A stretch of 64,000 bases of DNA from JBOFFC01 sp051648405 (GTDB lineage Bacteria; Planctomycetota; Planctomycetia; Pirellulales; Lacipirellulaceae): contig JBOFFC010000029.1 of assembly GCA_051648405.1 (NCBI GenBank), positions 1-64,000 of the forward strand, in the 5' to 3' direction. Below, one piece after another: positions 29,420 through 38,607 of the stretch (its first letter is position 1; each line of letters starts with the position of its first letter). Both the position numbers and the translations under genes were made by a program. The notes below the pieces were generated by a model, which was not told where the DNA came from, ran no database searches, and saw nothing but the letters and a program-made list of their open reading frames with translations.

Positions 29420-29827
29420 GTGCGCTACGCCCTGCTCCGCCACGACTGCCCGGCCGACTACCGCGACGGTCCCCACTGGGACCTGATGATCGAGCGCCCC
29501 GGACTCGCGATTGACCACCGCCTCGCGACGTGGTCGCTGCTCGCGCTCCCCGCGGAGTGGCTTCGACTGCTGCGTCGCGAGGGCGCTGCGTCGGACGACG
29601 CCGTCGAGTGCGTTCGCCTCGCCGACCACCGCGCGGCGTACCTCGACTACGAGGGGCCGCTCAGCGGCGACCGCGGGAACGTTGCTCGCTGGGCCGGCGG
29701 CGAGTGCCGCGTCGTCGAGTCGAGCGACACGCGTTGGCGTGTCGAACTGCTCGCGCCGAGTCCGCTCGCGGCGGTCGTCACGCTGACGCACGCGGCAGGC
29801 GAGCGCTGGCGCCTCGAACGGTCGTAG
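29420..29827 (+). CDS. LigD 3'-phosphoesterase-like protein (stand-alone)
   Basis: 135 residues from GTG 29420; longer frames run into repeat-like intergenic DNA. The body reads VRYALLRHDCP...GPHWDLMIE, then HRLATWSLLALP, AYLDYEGPLSGDRGNVARW and a closing WRLERS strand. The HWDL motif and the 'YEGPLSGxRG' segment match the N-terminal phosphoesterase (PE) domain of bacterial DNA ligase D, which trims 3' ends during non-homologous end joining. Here it is a single domain without ligase or polymerase, a form frequent in planctomycetes. Whether it repairs DNA is inference. Confidence 0.7.
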   Translation: MRYALLRHDCPADYRDGPHWDLMIERPGLAIDHRLATWSLLALPAEWLRLLRREGAASDDAVECVRLADHRAAYLDYEGPLSGDRGNVARWAGGECRVVESSDTRWRVELLAPSPLAAVVTLTHAAGERWRLERS

Positions 29828-30107
29828 CTTAGCGCTCGAAGCGAGTCACGGCGTGTCGCCGCGTTCGTGCTAGCACGCAACCCGACCTGCGCGGCTGGGC
29901 AACCCAGCGTGCCGCGGAGATCGGCACAAACGGCGTCGTCCCGCCAAGGCCGATGACTTGGGTAGACGCTCGGCAGGCGGAAATCCGCCGGGATGGCGGC
30001 GGCATCGCTGCTGGCGCCGAGCGGGATGGCTGCGTTCTTCCCCCTTCTTTGGTGCGCGTCGTCGCGGGCCTTCGCCGACGAACGGACACGACGACGCTCG
30101 GTGACAC
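29828..30107. other. Gap before the beta-barrel gene, no gene seen
   Basis: About 280 bp. A small perfect hairpin (GGCGG-AAAT-CCGCC, 29976-29989) and C/T-rich stretches are present, but no riboswitch or gene is recognised. A strong GGAGGT Shine-Dalgarno (30108-30113) ends the gap. Confidence 0.4.
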
Positions 30108-30117
30108 GGAGGTCACA

Positions 30118-31128
30118 ATGAGGCGGACTCGATTCTTGATCGCCCTGGTGGCGGTCGGCATGGGCTCGGCCCGTGCGTCGCTGGCGAACACGGACGACGT
30201 CTACTTCGCCGCGACAAGCGGCGACGTGGGGGTCGTCGAGCAAGTCTCCCACGGCGCGCTGACGCCGATGGAACTGCGGATGCGCGAGCTCGAAGCGCGC
30301 CTGGCGCAGGTCGAGCAGACGTCCGTCGAGCAGGCCGGCTGCCTCGACTCGATCGAGCGCGGCGAAGGTTGTTGCGAGCCCTCGTGCGGCGCCGGGGACG
30401 GCTGTTGTGACGCCGGCTGCTGCGACGCGTGCGCCGGCGGTTGCTGTGGCGGATGCTGCGACAGCGCGTGGCTCCACCCCTGCGCGGGGTGGAACTTCGA
30501 CGCCCAACTGGTGTTCCTGCGTCAGCACGACTCCGAAACGGAGGACGGCGGACAGACGTTCGACACCGGCTCGCGTTACGCGCTGGGCCACACCAACGCC
30601 TGCGGCCACAGTTGGCGCGTGCGGTACTTCGAGTACGACACCGACATCGAGTTCAACTCCGCCAACACCGTTCCTTCGGACCACCAAGCGCTCGAGTACG
30701 TGGACTTCGAGCACGGGCGGCGGTTCGCGCTCGCGGGGGGCCTGAACGGCGAGTTCACCGCCGGCCTCCGCTGGGCCAGCTTCCGCGAGAGCGACGACAT
30801 TTTCTACGACGACTCGATCGGCCCGGTGCTCGGGCTGACGCTGCGCGGGTTCTCGATCGGCAAGTGGCAGTCGTACGCCCTGGCCCGGTACTCGATGCAG
30901 TTCGGCAGCCCGACCTCGGTGTCGGGTAGCACGGTGAATGACGAGGAGTTCGGCACGTTCAACATCACCGAGGTCCAACTCGGCGTCGAGCGCCCGCTCT
31001 GCGTGCTCGGTTGCGACGGGTTCGTCCGCGGCATGTTCGAGACGCAGTACTGGTCCGGCCCTGCGCAAGACGACACGCAGGACATCGGCCTCGTGGGCCT
31101 CGGCTTCGCGCTCGGCGTGAACCTCTGA
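30118..31128 (+). CDS. Probable outer-membrane beta-barrel protein with cysteine-rich linker
   Basis: 336 residues from ATG 30118, chosen for its GGAGGT ribosome site 4 nt upstream. A Sec signal (TRFLIALVAVGMGSARA) is followed by a short coiled helix (LRMRELEARLAQVEQ), then residues 85-114 with 12 cysteines (CC pairs spaced by G/D/A). From ~118 the sequence alternates as in beta-barrels (WNFDAQLVFLRQ, SWRVRYFEYDTD, FALAGGLNGEFTAGLRW, FVRGMFETQYW) and ends FALGVNL. This resembles planctomycete pore-forming or Lpg1974-type outer-membrane proteins. The cysteine block may form disulfides or bind metal in the periplasm. A UUCG-capped terminator follows. Confidence 0.7.
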   Translation: MRRTRFLIALVAVGMGSARASLANTDDVYFAATSGDVGVVEQVSHGALTPMELRMRELEARLAQVEQTSVEQAGCLDSIERGEGCCEPSCGAGDGCCDAGCCDACAGGCCGGCCDSAWLHPCAGWNFDAQLVFLRQHDSETEDGGQTFDTGSRYALGHTNACGHSWRVRYFEYDTDIEFNSANTVPSDHQALEYVDFEHGRRFALAGGLNGEFTAGLRWASFRESDDIFYDDSIGPVLGLTLRGFSIGKWQSYALARYSMQFGSPTSVSGSTVNDEEFGTFNITEVQLGVERPLCVLGCDGFVRGMFETQYWSGPAQDDTQDIGLVGLGFALGVNL

Positions 31129-31187
31129 AGTGACAACGACGCTTCGCGGGGCCCGGAGGGGGCTCGACGGGGTGCTGCCTGATCACG

Positions 31188-31219
31188 CGGGGCTCCCGGA
31201 CTTCGGTCCGGGGGCCCCG
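31188..31219 (+). terminator. Terminator with UUCG tetraloop
   Basis: A 14-bp stem (31188-31201 with 31206-31219, one G-U pair) closed by TTCG. It lies 60 bp after the beta-barrel gene and also before the end of the convergent ketosynthase gene, so it may act in both directions. Confidence 0.75.
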
Positions 31220-31280
31220 TGGTCGTTTGGGGGTTGCGTGATTGAGCACAGCGCGACGACACGTCGCGACTCGCACTCGT

Positions 31281-32558
31281 TCACGCGACGCGGCGCTGGG
31301 CCTCGGGCTTCACGCGCAGCGAAGCCCGCTCGCCACGCCCTTCCCAGCGCCTCAGCACCACCGCCGCCAGGTGCCCGCCGAAGGCCAGTGACAGCTTAAG
31401 GACGTGCTCGAGCTGGCGGTCGCGCCCGACCAGCGGCGTGCAGTCGAGGTCGCACGCCGGGTCGGGGTTCGTCAGGTTCAGCGTCGGCGGCGCGAAGCCG
31501 TCGCGCAGGCTCAGCGTGGCGAGCGCCAGCTCGGCGGCGCCCGCCGCGTTCACCAGGTGGCCGATGGCCGACTTGTTGGCGACCACGCTGACGTCGTCGG
31601 CGGCGCGCCCCAGGGCGAGCCGCAACCCGCGCGACTCGGCGACGTCGTTCTGCTGCGTCCCCGTGCCGTGCGCGTTCACCAGTTGCACGTCCCGCGGCGC
31701 TAGCCGCGCCTTGGCGAGCGTCCTGCGGACGAGCTCGGGGATCGCCCCCGCGCCGTCGTCGATGCTCGTGATGTGGTGCGGCGCGTTGAGCAGCGAGCCG
31801 GCGACGAACTCCGCGTAGATCGGCACGCGCCGCGCAAGGGCGTGCGACAACCGCTCGACGACCAGCAGCGCGCACCCCTCGCCCATCACGAAACCGCTCC
31901 GCGCGCTGTCGAACGGCCGCGACGCGCAGCGCGGGTCGTCCGCCGTCGCCAGCACACGCATGTTGTGGAAGCCGCTCGCCATCAGCGGGTGGATCGACTC
32001 GACCGCGCCGACTAGAGCCGCGTCGCACTGCCCGTCTTGGATCGCGCGCACCCCCTGCACCAGGGCCACCGTCCCCGAAGCGCACGCAGTCGCGTTCACA
32101 AGCCGCGGGCCGTGGAGGTGGAACTCGCGCCCGACTTGCGCACAGGCCGAGCTCGGCATCCACTGCTCCCACCACGGCCAGTAGCCGGCCGGGACGTGCG
32201 CCGCGATCCCACGCGACTCGGCGACGTAGCCCAGGTCCCCCATGTGGCTGCCGATCAGGCAACCGATGGTCGAAGCCCGGGCGCGCTGCGCGTCGATTCC
32301 CGCGTCGGCAAGGGCCTCGGCCGCCGCGCGGCGGCACATCGGCAGGTGCTTGGTCTGCCCCGGGTAGTCGTCCGGCGGCAAATCGACCGTCGCGCCGATC
32401 ATCCCCGCCGGGAGGTCGTCGCTCGGCGGTAGTTGGCGGACGCCGCTCTCGCCGCGCTGGAACGCGTCCCAAGTCCGCTCGCGCCCGACCCCCAGCGCCG
32501 TGACCAGGCCGACGCCGGTCACTACCACGCGGTCGTCGGTGTTGAGCGAGAGGATCAA
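31281..32558 (-). CDS. Beta-ketoacyl-ACP synthase II-like ketosynthase
   Basis: 425 residues. The thiolase-fold ketosynthase signature is complete: nucleophile in NATACASGTVALVQG, first His in NAHGTGTQQND, second His in NKSAIGHLVNAAGAAE, with SGFVMGEGCALLVVE and the C-terminal LSLAFGGHLAAVVLRR glycine loop. It condenses malonyl-ACP with an acyl primer in fatty-acid or a specialised acyl pathway. It is not in a fab cluster here, so it may be a secondary ketosynthase with its own product. The closest family is FabF, but gene identity beyond that is not claimed. It converges with the beta-barrel gene. Confidence 0.85.
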   Translation of the reverse strand: MILSLNTDDRVVVTGVGLVTALGVGRERTWDAFQRGESGVRQLPPSDDLPAGMIGATVDLPPDDYPGQTKHLPMCRRAAAEALADAGIDAQRARASTIGCLIGSHMGDLGYVAESRGIAAHVPAGYWPWWEQWMPSSACAQVGREFHLHGPRLVNATACASGTVALVQGVRAIQDGQCDAALVGAVESIHPLMASGFHNMRVLATADDPRCASRPFDSARSGFVMGEGCALLVVERLSHALARRVPIYAEFVAGSLLNAPHHITSIDDGAGAIPELVRRTLAKARLAPRDVQLVNAHGTGTQQNDVAESRGLRLALGRAADDVSVVANKSAIGHLVNAAGAAELALATLSLRDGFAPPTLNLTNPDPACDLDCTPLVGRDRQLEHVLKLSLAFGGHLAAVVLRRWEGRGERASLRVKPEAQRRVA

Positions 32559-32968
32559 ACGCGTAAAGGCACGGTGCGCAGGGGGGAGGGAACGACGGGC
32601 CGGTGGTTTAGCCGAAGGGACGAACCGAAGCGATAGCAGTCACTGCTGGCGCCGCGGAAGTCTCACGCAGAAACGCAAACACGCAGGGAGGCCCCTCCCC
32701 TGAGCCGGGAGGCGCAAGCCCACGGAGCCGTAGGCGAGCCGCCGACGTAAGTCGTCGGAGTGGTAGCACGAGGGTTGAGTCACCCGCGCTTCCAAGACTC
32801 CGCCGGCTGGCGCCGCCGGCTCGCCTGCGAGCGGTCGATCGCGCCGCACCCCCCGTTTGAGGACGGACCGCAACGCCGATTTTGGTAGCGCCTCGCCGAA
32901 GCGCCATCGGGTACGATCCGGCGCCTCGCGGCCCGAAGATCGCCCACCCGCTCGACCAGGCTTCGCCC
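32559..32968. other. Intergenic region with repeat element
   Basis: About 410 bp between divergent genes. It contains an AAACGCAAACACGCAGGGAG segment of intergenic-repeat style and the 93-bp stem-loop element at 32733-32825. No gene is supported. Confidence 0.45.
32733..32825. repeat. 93-bp stem-loop repeat, copy 1 (29-35-29)
   Basis: Arms 32733-32761 and 32797-32825 (GGCGAGCCGCCGAC... and ...CCGCCGGCTCGCC) are imperfect inverted repeats around a 35-nt centre. The same architecture and right arm (27 of 29 identical) recur at 41044-41136. Confidence 0.65.
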
Positions 32969-35900
32969 ATGCCCCGCCGACGCAAGACCGACCACCCCAC
33001 GCATCGCAAGCTCCGCGTCGAGCGACTCGAAGACCGCGCGATGCTCGCGGGGGAATTGGAGTTGGTGCGGGACATGAACTCGACACCTCTAAGCAGCGCC
33101 CCCTCCTACGTCACTGCAGTCGGGGGGATCGTCTACTTCGCTGCTAACGATGGCATAAGTGGCAGCGAGCTCTGGAGAAGCGACGGCACCCACGCAGGAA
33201 CCGTCCGCGTCAAGGACATTGTACGCGGATCTGCCAGCTCCACTCCGACCGATCTCACGGACGTGGCGGGTACACTTTTCTTCATCGCCTACGACGGCGT
33301 TTCAAACCGGTCTCTCTGGAAGAGCGACGGAACAGACGCGGGAACTGTCCGCGTCAAGGACGTCAGCCAATGGAACAACGGATCTCAACCCGGCCGTCTT
33401 ACTAACGTAGCCGGAACGCTCTACTTCGCTGCTAACGACGCTGGCGGTCGCGAACTGTGGAAGAGCGACGGCACCGAGTCCGGCACTGTCCGCGTCAAGG
33501 ACATCGCATCGGGGGTAGTCGCGGGCAGCTTCCCCTTGTCATCGGACCCACGCCACCTAACAAACGTAGGTGGGAAGCTCTTCTTTTCGGCAAATGACGG
33601 CGTAAGCGGAGTTGAGCTCTGGACAAGCGATGGCACGGAATCCGGTACCGTTCGCGTCAAGGATATACGACCGGGCTTATATACCACTCATCCCACTCCG
33701 CGCAGCTCATTCCTCGACAGCTTTACCGATGTGAGCGGAACACTCTACTTTACCGCCAACGACGGGGTGACGGGATCAGAGCTCTGGAGAAGCGACGGCA
33801 CGGAATCCGGAACCGTCCGCGTGAAAGACGTGAACCCCGGCTCCAGTGACTCCAACCTGCGCCAACTGCTGAATGTTGGGGGCACGCTGTACTTCGCTGC
33901 GAACCACGGAGGCGCTGGCTATGAGTTGTGGAAGAGCGACGGCACCGAGGGTGGCACGGTCCAAGTGACTGACGCCTTCGCGGTGTCGCGAATGCATCTC
34001 AGCGACCTAGTCAACGCAGGTGGGGTGCTCTACTTCATAACTCTCGACGGTGCGAGAAGAAATGCGATTTGGAGGAGCGACGGCACCGCGGAGGGTACTG
34101 AGCGAGTGACTTCATCAAGTTGGGCATTCGCCAGCTCGCTGACGACCGCTTCGGGCACACTCTATTTCACCGCCAACGACGGCCTGAGCGGCTACGAGCT
34201 CTGGAAGTCGGATGGAACCGAAGCGGGCACTACTCTCGTGAAGGATGTCCGTCCAAGGACGCTCGATGCGTCACCAAGTTACCTCACGAACGTGGGTGGG
34301 GCGCTCTATTTCACTGCCAACGATGCCGTCAGCGGAGCAGAGCTTTGGAAGAGCGACGGCACCAGGGCGGGCACTGCTATCGTCAAGGACATTCTCCCGG
34401 GCGCCAACGGCCCGCCTCCGAGCAACCTGACGAACGTGAACGGGACGCTCTACTTTACCGCCAACGACGGCCTGAGCGGCGTCGAACTCTGGAAGAGCGA
34501 CGGCACTGCCGCCGGCACCATTCGCGTCAAGGACATCTACGCAGGCGCGAGAGGGTCCTATCCCCGCAATCTGACAAAGGTGCAGGGACTTCTGTACTTT
34601 TCCGCTAACGACGACGTGAGCGGCCGCGAGCTCTGGAAGAGCGATGGCACTGAGATCGGCACCGTTCGTGTCAAAGACGTAGCGCCGGGATTTTCATACT
34701 TCTATCCTCGCGACCTTGCGGAGGTGGGAGGGACGCTGTTTTTTGTAGCGAGCGACTACCAAAGCGGCGGCGAGCTCTGGAAGAGCGATGGCACCGAGAT
34801 CGGGACCGTTCGCGTCAAGGACATAAATGTCGGCGTCGGCGGATCTAGCCCCGCATACCTGACCAATGTCAATGGTGCTCTTTTCTTTTCCGCTGACGAC
34901 GGCCCTCGCGGCCGTGAGCTCTGGAAGAGCGACGGGACGGAAGCCGGAACCGTACTCGTCAAGAACATCCGTTCATTTCCCTACAGTGCAGCACGCTCTG
35001 ATCCGCAGTCGCTTACGAACCTTGCAGGTACGCTGTACTTCACCGCCATCGAGCTCTACGTGTCTCCGGGCTCCCAGACGGTCTGGAGGAGCGACGGCAC
35101 CGAGTCCGGCACGGTTCGCGTCAAGAACACCGGATCCACCGGGCTCGATTCGCGGCACTTAACAGGCGTGGGCGGTCACCTCTACTTCACTGCCAACAGG
35201 TCTCAGAGCAGCTCAAGTGATCTCTGGCGAAGTGACGGCACCGACGTAGGAACTGTGCCCATAAAGGAGTTCCGCTCAGGCAACTACAGTACTTCATTCG
35301 TAGCACTCCGGATTCTGACGAACGTTGGAGGGACGCTGTACTTCGCTGACACAAGCCGCACGGGGGACTCGGAGCTCTGGAAGAGTGATGGCACCGATGC
35401 GACCACAATCCCCGTGCGCTTTCGAGACGGCACCCAGGTTCAGAACCCGCGATCAATCGTGCCCGCAGGCGATCGCGTGTTCGTAGTCGGAAGCCGCCAC
35501 GACGCCGGCGAAGAGCTCTTCTCCCAAGTCCTCATCGACCCCCCAGCGGTCGCCGGCGACTTCGACCGCAACGGCCTGATCGACCAGCTCGACTACGCCG
35601 TTTGGGTTGCAGACTACGGCTCGGGGACGCGGCTCCGCGCCGACGGCAACGCCGACGGCGTCGTCAACGCGGCCGACTACACGGTGTGGCGCGACAACTT
35701 CGTGGACGACGACCACGCCGACACGGCGACCGGCGCGACCCCGATCGCGCTCGGCAGCACGACGACTGGCCGGATCGGTTCCCCGAGTGACAGCGACTGG
35801 TTCTCGTTCGCGGTGGTCGCGGGGACGAAGTTGCGAATCCAGACGCTCCCCGGGGGGACCCTCGCCGACACTAGCCTTACGCTCGTCGGGACCGACGGCG

Positions 35901-36529
35901 TCACGCAACTGGCGTTCAACGACAACGCCGGCGCGCTGAATCGACTCTCGCAGGTCGCTTGGACGGCTCCCGCCAGCGGGACGTACTTCGTCGCCGTGCG
36001 CGGCGTCGGGGGGAACACGGGGACTTACACACTCCTGCTGTCGGACGACCACGCCAACTCGTCGGTCGGCGCGACTTCGGTTGTCGTGTCCAGCACCAAC
36101 GGCGGGTTGATCGGCCCCGGGGGCGACAGCGACTGGTTCTCGTTCGCGGCGGTCGCGGGGACGATCTACCGACTCCACACGCTCCCCGGGGGGACCCTCG
36201 CCGACACGACCCTGACCCTGGTCGGCGCCGACGGCGTGACGCAGGTCGCGTTCAACGACGACTGGCCGGGACGCCTCTCGCTGCTCATCTGGACCGCCCC
36301 CACAAGTGGGACGTACTTCCTCACCGTGCTCGGCGCCGGGGCGAACACCGGGACCTACTCGCTCGCCGTCGTGCGGCTCGCGTCGCGCAGCGCCACGTCG
36401 AACGGCGAGGACGCCCCGTCGGAAGCCGACCCCCAATGGATCGCTCCCCTCGATGAGGCGTTCGCAGCGCTCGCCCCCGCGAAGAACGCGCGGACAAGGT
36501 TCACGCCGGCCGTTCGCGGACGGCTCTGA
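32969..36529 (+). CDS. ELWxxDGT-repeat surface protein with dockerin and two PPC domains
   Basis: 1186 residues from ATG 32969. The N-terminus is basic and contains the RVERLEDRAMLAG motif typical of planctomycete exported giant proteins. Sixteen repeats of about 45-55 residues then follow, each with ELWKSDGTxxGTVRVKD or a close variant and a GTLYFTANDG strand, forming a beta-propeller-like body. A type I dockerin follows (GDFDRNGLIDQLDYAVW, DGNADGVVNAADYTVW, calcium-loop Asp/Asn present), then two pre-peptidase C-terminal-like domains (DSDWFSF...GTYFVAVRG; DSDWFSF...GTYFLTVLG). The repeat section uses more A/T-ending codons than its neighbours. Cell-surface or extracellular binding is inferred. 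An N-terminal signal in the usual sense is not obvious. Confidence 0.8.
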   Translation: MPRRRKTDHPTHRKLRVERLEDRAMLAGELELVRDMNSTPLSSAPSYVTAVGGIVYFAANDGISGSELWRSDGTHAGTVRVKDIVRGSASSTPTDLTDVAGTLFFIAYDGVSNRSLWKSDGTDAGTVRVKDVSQWNNGSQPGRLTNVAGTLYFAANDAGGRELWKSDGTESGTVRVKDIASGVVAGSFPLSSDPRHLTNVGGKLFFSANDGVSGVELWTSDGTESGTVRVKDIRPGLYTTHPTPRSSFLDSFTDVSGTLYFTANDGVTGSELWRSDGTESGTVRVKDVNPGSSDSNLRQLLNVGGTLYFAANHGGAGYELWKSDGTEGGTVQVTDAFAVSRMHLSDLVNAGGVLYFITLDGARRNAIWRSDGTAEGTERVTSSSWAFASSLTTASGTLYFTANDGLSGYELWKSDGTEAGTTLVKDVRPRTLDASPSYLTNVGGALYFTANDAVSGAELWKSDGTRAGTAIVKDILPGANGPPPSNLTNVNGTLYFTANDGLSGVELWKSDGTAAGTIRVKDIYAGARGSYPRNLTKVQGLLYFSANDDVSGRELWKSDGTEIGTVRVKDVAPGFSYFYPRDLAEVGGTLFFVASDYQSGGELWKSDGTEIGTVRVKDINVGVGGSSPAYLTNVNGALFFSADDGPRGRELWKSDGTEAGTVLVKNIRSFPYSAARSDPQSLTNLAGTLYFTAIELYVSPGSQTVWRSDGTESGTVRVKNTGSTGLDSRHLTGVGGHLYFTANRSQSSSSDLWRSDGTDVGTVPIKEFRSGNYSTSFVALRILTNVGGTLYFADTSRTGDSELWKSDGTDATTIPVRFRDGTQVQNPRSIVPAGDRVFVVGSRHDAGEELFSQVLIDPPAVAGDFDRNGLIDQLDYAVWVADYGSGTRLRADGNADGVVNAADYTVWRDNFVDDDHADTATGATPIALGSTTTGRIGSPSDSDWFSFAVVAGTKLRIQTLPGGTLADTSLTLVGTDGVTQLAFNDNAGALNRLSQVAWTAPASGTYFVAVRGVGGNTGTYTLLLSDDHANSSVGATSVVVSSTNGGLIGPGGDSDWFSFAAVAGTIYRLHTLPGGTLADTTLTLVGADGVTQVAFNDDWPGRLSLLIWTAPTSGTYFLTVLGAGANTGTYSLAVVRLASRSATSNGEDAPSEADPQWIAPLDEAFAALAPAKNARTRFTPAVRGRL

Positions 36530-36761
36530 CAAACAGGAGAAAAACCAGCCGCCGATGCACGCAGATCAACGCCGATGAAGAAGTCGGGAAGCAAAGCCCC
36601 CTCCCTTCGCTGACCTGCGTCCCTCCGCGCGCATCGGCGGCCAATCCCGTCCTTCGCGCTTCTTCGCGCGGATTCGCGGTTTCGCCGTCTCCGGTCGCTT
36701 CCTTGACGGTCGCGGCACGGGGGGCCACTCGCTAGCGTCAGCCTGCCATGAAGAAGAGAAA
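36530..36761. other. Gap with divergent repeat-like DNA, no gene
   Basis: About 230 bp. It contains CCGATGCACGCAGATCAACG and a later GCGCGCATCGGCGG segment, a loose inverted pair of intergenic-repeat type seen in planctomycete genomes. No gene is supported. Confidence 0.4.
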
Positions 36762-36833
36762 AGCGGGCGAAGGGGTTCGAACCCTCGACATCCAGCTTGG
36801 GAAGCTAGCGCTCTACCACTGAGCTACGCCCGC
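36762..36833 (-). tRNA. tRNA-Gly(CCC)
   Basis: On the minus strand: acceptor GCGGGCG/CGCCCGC, D-arm GCTC/GAGC, anticodon stem CTAGC/GCTGG with loop TTCCCAA (anticodon CCC), T-loop TTCGAAC, discriminator U typical for glycine. CCA is not encoded. Length 72 nt. Confidence 0.93.
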
Positions 36834-36980
36834 AGCGGCCTCTAGCATAGCGCGGCGGGGGGCGGCCGGCAACGGGCGGGCCCGGGGCGGGGGGGAGGTG
36901 CTGGCGTGCGGGTCGCGGCGCCCCGCGGGGGGAGCTTGCCGTTCCGGCGTTCGGGGAGGGTCTGTACCCTTCGCCGCGCC

Positions 36981-38543
36981 ATGAAAACGCAACTTCTCGC
37001 ACTCCTCGCCACGATCGTCCTGCAACCCGCGTTCGCGGCGGGGGGGGGTGGTCCGACGGTTGTCGTCGTCTGCCCTCGGGAGCTTGCGCAGGGGCTCGAC
37101 CAGTGGCGCGCCTACCGACAACGGCAGGGGGTTCGCGTAGACCTCGTCGAACCACGCCGCGACCCGCCGACGACGGCTGCCGCGGTACGCCAAACGTTCG
37201 ACAGGCTCGACGCCGAGCCGGACCAACCCGCCTCTGCGCGGCGGTTCGTGTTGCTCGTCGGCGACGCCTCGGCGAGCGGTGTGCAGCCCTTCTTTCAGCG
37301 CGCCGAAGTCGTTCAGCATTACGGCCCCGAGGGGTGGCTGGCGACCGATCATCCTTACGGCGAGTTGTCCGGCGACGACGACGCCGCGGTGGGGCGGGTT
37401 CCGGTCGACAGCGTGGCCGAGCTGCGCTCGTACTTGGCGCGGGTCGTCGTCGCCGAGACGCGGCCGGCCTGCGCGGGGGACGCCGAGCTGCGGCTCGTGG
37501 CGGGGGTCGGCGGCTTCGGCGCGGTGATCGACGGCGCGATCGAAGCGGCGGCGACCTCGGCATTGACGACCAAGATCGACCCCGCCGTGCGGATCCGGCT
37601 GACGCGCGTCGCGCAGAGCGCGGACGACGAGGCTGTGGGGGAGGGGGCCATCGACGAGTTGGCCGACGGCCTCTCGACCCCCGCTTTCGCTTGGGCGTAC
37701 CTAGGCCACGGGACGCGCGAAGCGCTCGTCCCCTCGATCGACTCCGACCCGGAGCGCTCGCCGTTGAGCGCCGCCGAGCGTCTGCTTGCGTCGCGGTCCG
37801 GCGCGGCGGCGCACGGCCCAAACGTGGCGATCCTGCTCGCTTGCTACGGGGCGGCCATCGACTCACCGAAGCCGTCGGTGGCCGAGCGGCTGATCGGGTA
37901 CGAGTCGGGCCCGCTCGCCGTGATCGGGTCGACCCGCGTCTCGATGCCGCTGGGGAACGCGGTCCTCGGCTCGGCGATGCTCGCCGCGGCGAACGACTCG
38001 GCGACGGTCGGCGAGCTGCTGCGCGCCGCGCGGCGCACGGCGCTCTCCGGCTCGGGCGACGACTCCGTGGTCGGGGCGATGCGTCGTGTAGCGGCGAGTG
38101 TCGGCGGGGCGCCGGAAACGCTCGACGCCGAGGTCCGCGACCACGTCGCGATGGTCACGCTGCTGGGGGACCCGCTGCTGGCGCAGCGGCCGATGCCGCA
38201 GCCGATCGACGTTGTCGGACCGCCTGCGGCCACACCCACCGAAGCAGTCACCTTTGCATTCGACGCGCCGGCCGCCGGAGAGTGGCGGGCCGAGGTCCGT
38301 CGGGCCGGTCGTGCGAACGAGTCGGGACCGGCGCTCCGCGTCGCGACGGCGAAGGTCGATCGGGGGACGCGCGTCGAGGCGGCGATCGCGACCGACGGCG
38401 ACGGCCGCTTCGCTCCGCTGCCGGCCGGGCGCTACGCCGTGCGAGTGGTGCTCACGACCGGGGCGCCCGCGCCGCTGGTTGGCTCGACGACCTTCCGCGT
38501 CGCGGCCCCGCAGGTCGCTTCCCGCGGGTCGAACGTTCGATAA
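36981..38543 (+). CDS. Exported C25 (gingipain)-like peptidase
   Basis: 520 residues from ATG 36981. A signal peptide (KTQLLALLATIVLQPAFAA) precedes TVVVVCPRELAQGLDQW, YRQRQGVRVDLVE, FVLLVGDAS and AVGRVPVDSVAEL, the pattern of the C25 N-terminal subdomain. The candidate dyad is His243 in AYLGHGTREA and Cys288 in AILLACYGA, in the order and approximate spacing of gingipain-type cysteine peptidases. An immunoglobulin-like tail follows (VTFAFDAPAAGEWRAEV...GRYAVRVVL). It lacks the long pro- and haemagglutinin regions of true gingipains. It may cleave exported proteins. Activity is inferred from the motif pair only. Confidence 0.65.
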   Translation: MKTQLLALLATIVLQPAFAAGGGGPTVVVVCPRELAQGLDQWRAYRQRQGVRVDLVEPRRDPPTTAAAVRQTFDRLDAEPDQPASARRFVLLVGDASASGVQPFFQRAEVVQHYGPEGWLATDHPYGELSGDDDAAVGRVPVDSVAELRSYLARVVVAETRPACAGDAELRLVAGVGGFGAVIDGAIEAAATSALTTKIDPAVRIRLTRVAQSADDEAVGEGAIDELADGLSTPAFAWAYLGHGTREALVPSIDSDPERSPLSAAERLLASRSGAAAHGPNVAILLACYGAAIDSPKPSVAERLIGYESGPLAVIGSTRVSMPLGNAVLGSAMLAAANDSATVGELLRAARRTALSGSGDDSVVGAMRRVAASVGGAPETLDAEVRDHVAMVTLLGDPLLAQRPMPQPIDVVGPPAATPTEAVTFAFDAPAAGEWRAEVRRAGRANESGPALRVATAKVDRGTRVEAAIATDGDGRFAPLPAGRYAVRVVLTTGAPAPLVGSTTFRVAAPQVASRGSNVR

Positions 38544-38607
38544 CGCGCCCGCGACGGCCCTCCGTTCGGCGCCGTGTCGGGCCTGCCTGCGACGCCGTGT
38601 CGGGTAG

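Noticed and set aside
28025..29791. 588-residue minus-strand frame opposite the DUF11 lipoprotein gene
   Set aside because: It crosses two supported genes and shows no recognisable domain.
29976..29989. Riboswitch upstream of the beta-barrel gene
   Set aside because: Only a short isolated hairpin; no conserved riboswitch core recognised.
33121..35450. CRISPR-like or nucleotide tandem repeats in the ELWxxDGT gene
   Set aside because: The periodicity is at protein level (about 45-55 codons) with synonymous differences; no spacer/repeat pattern.
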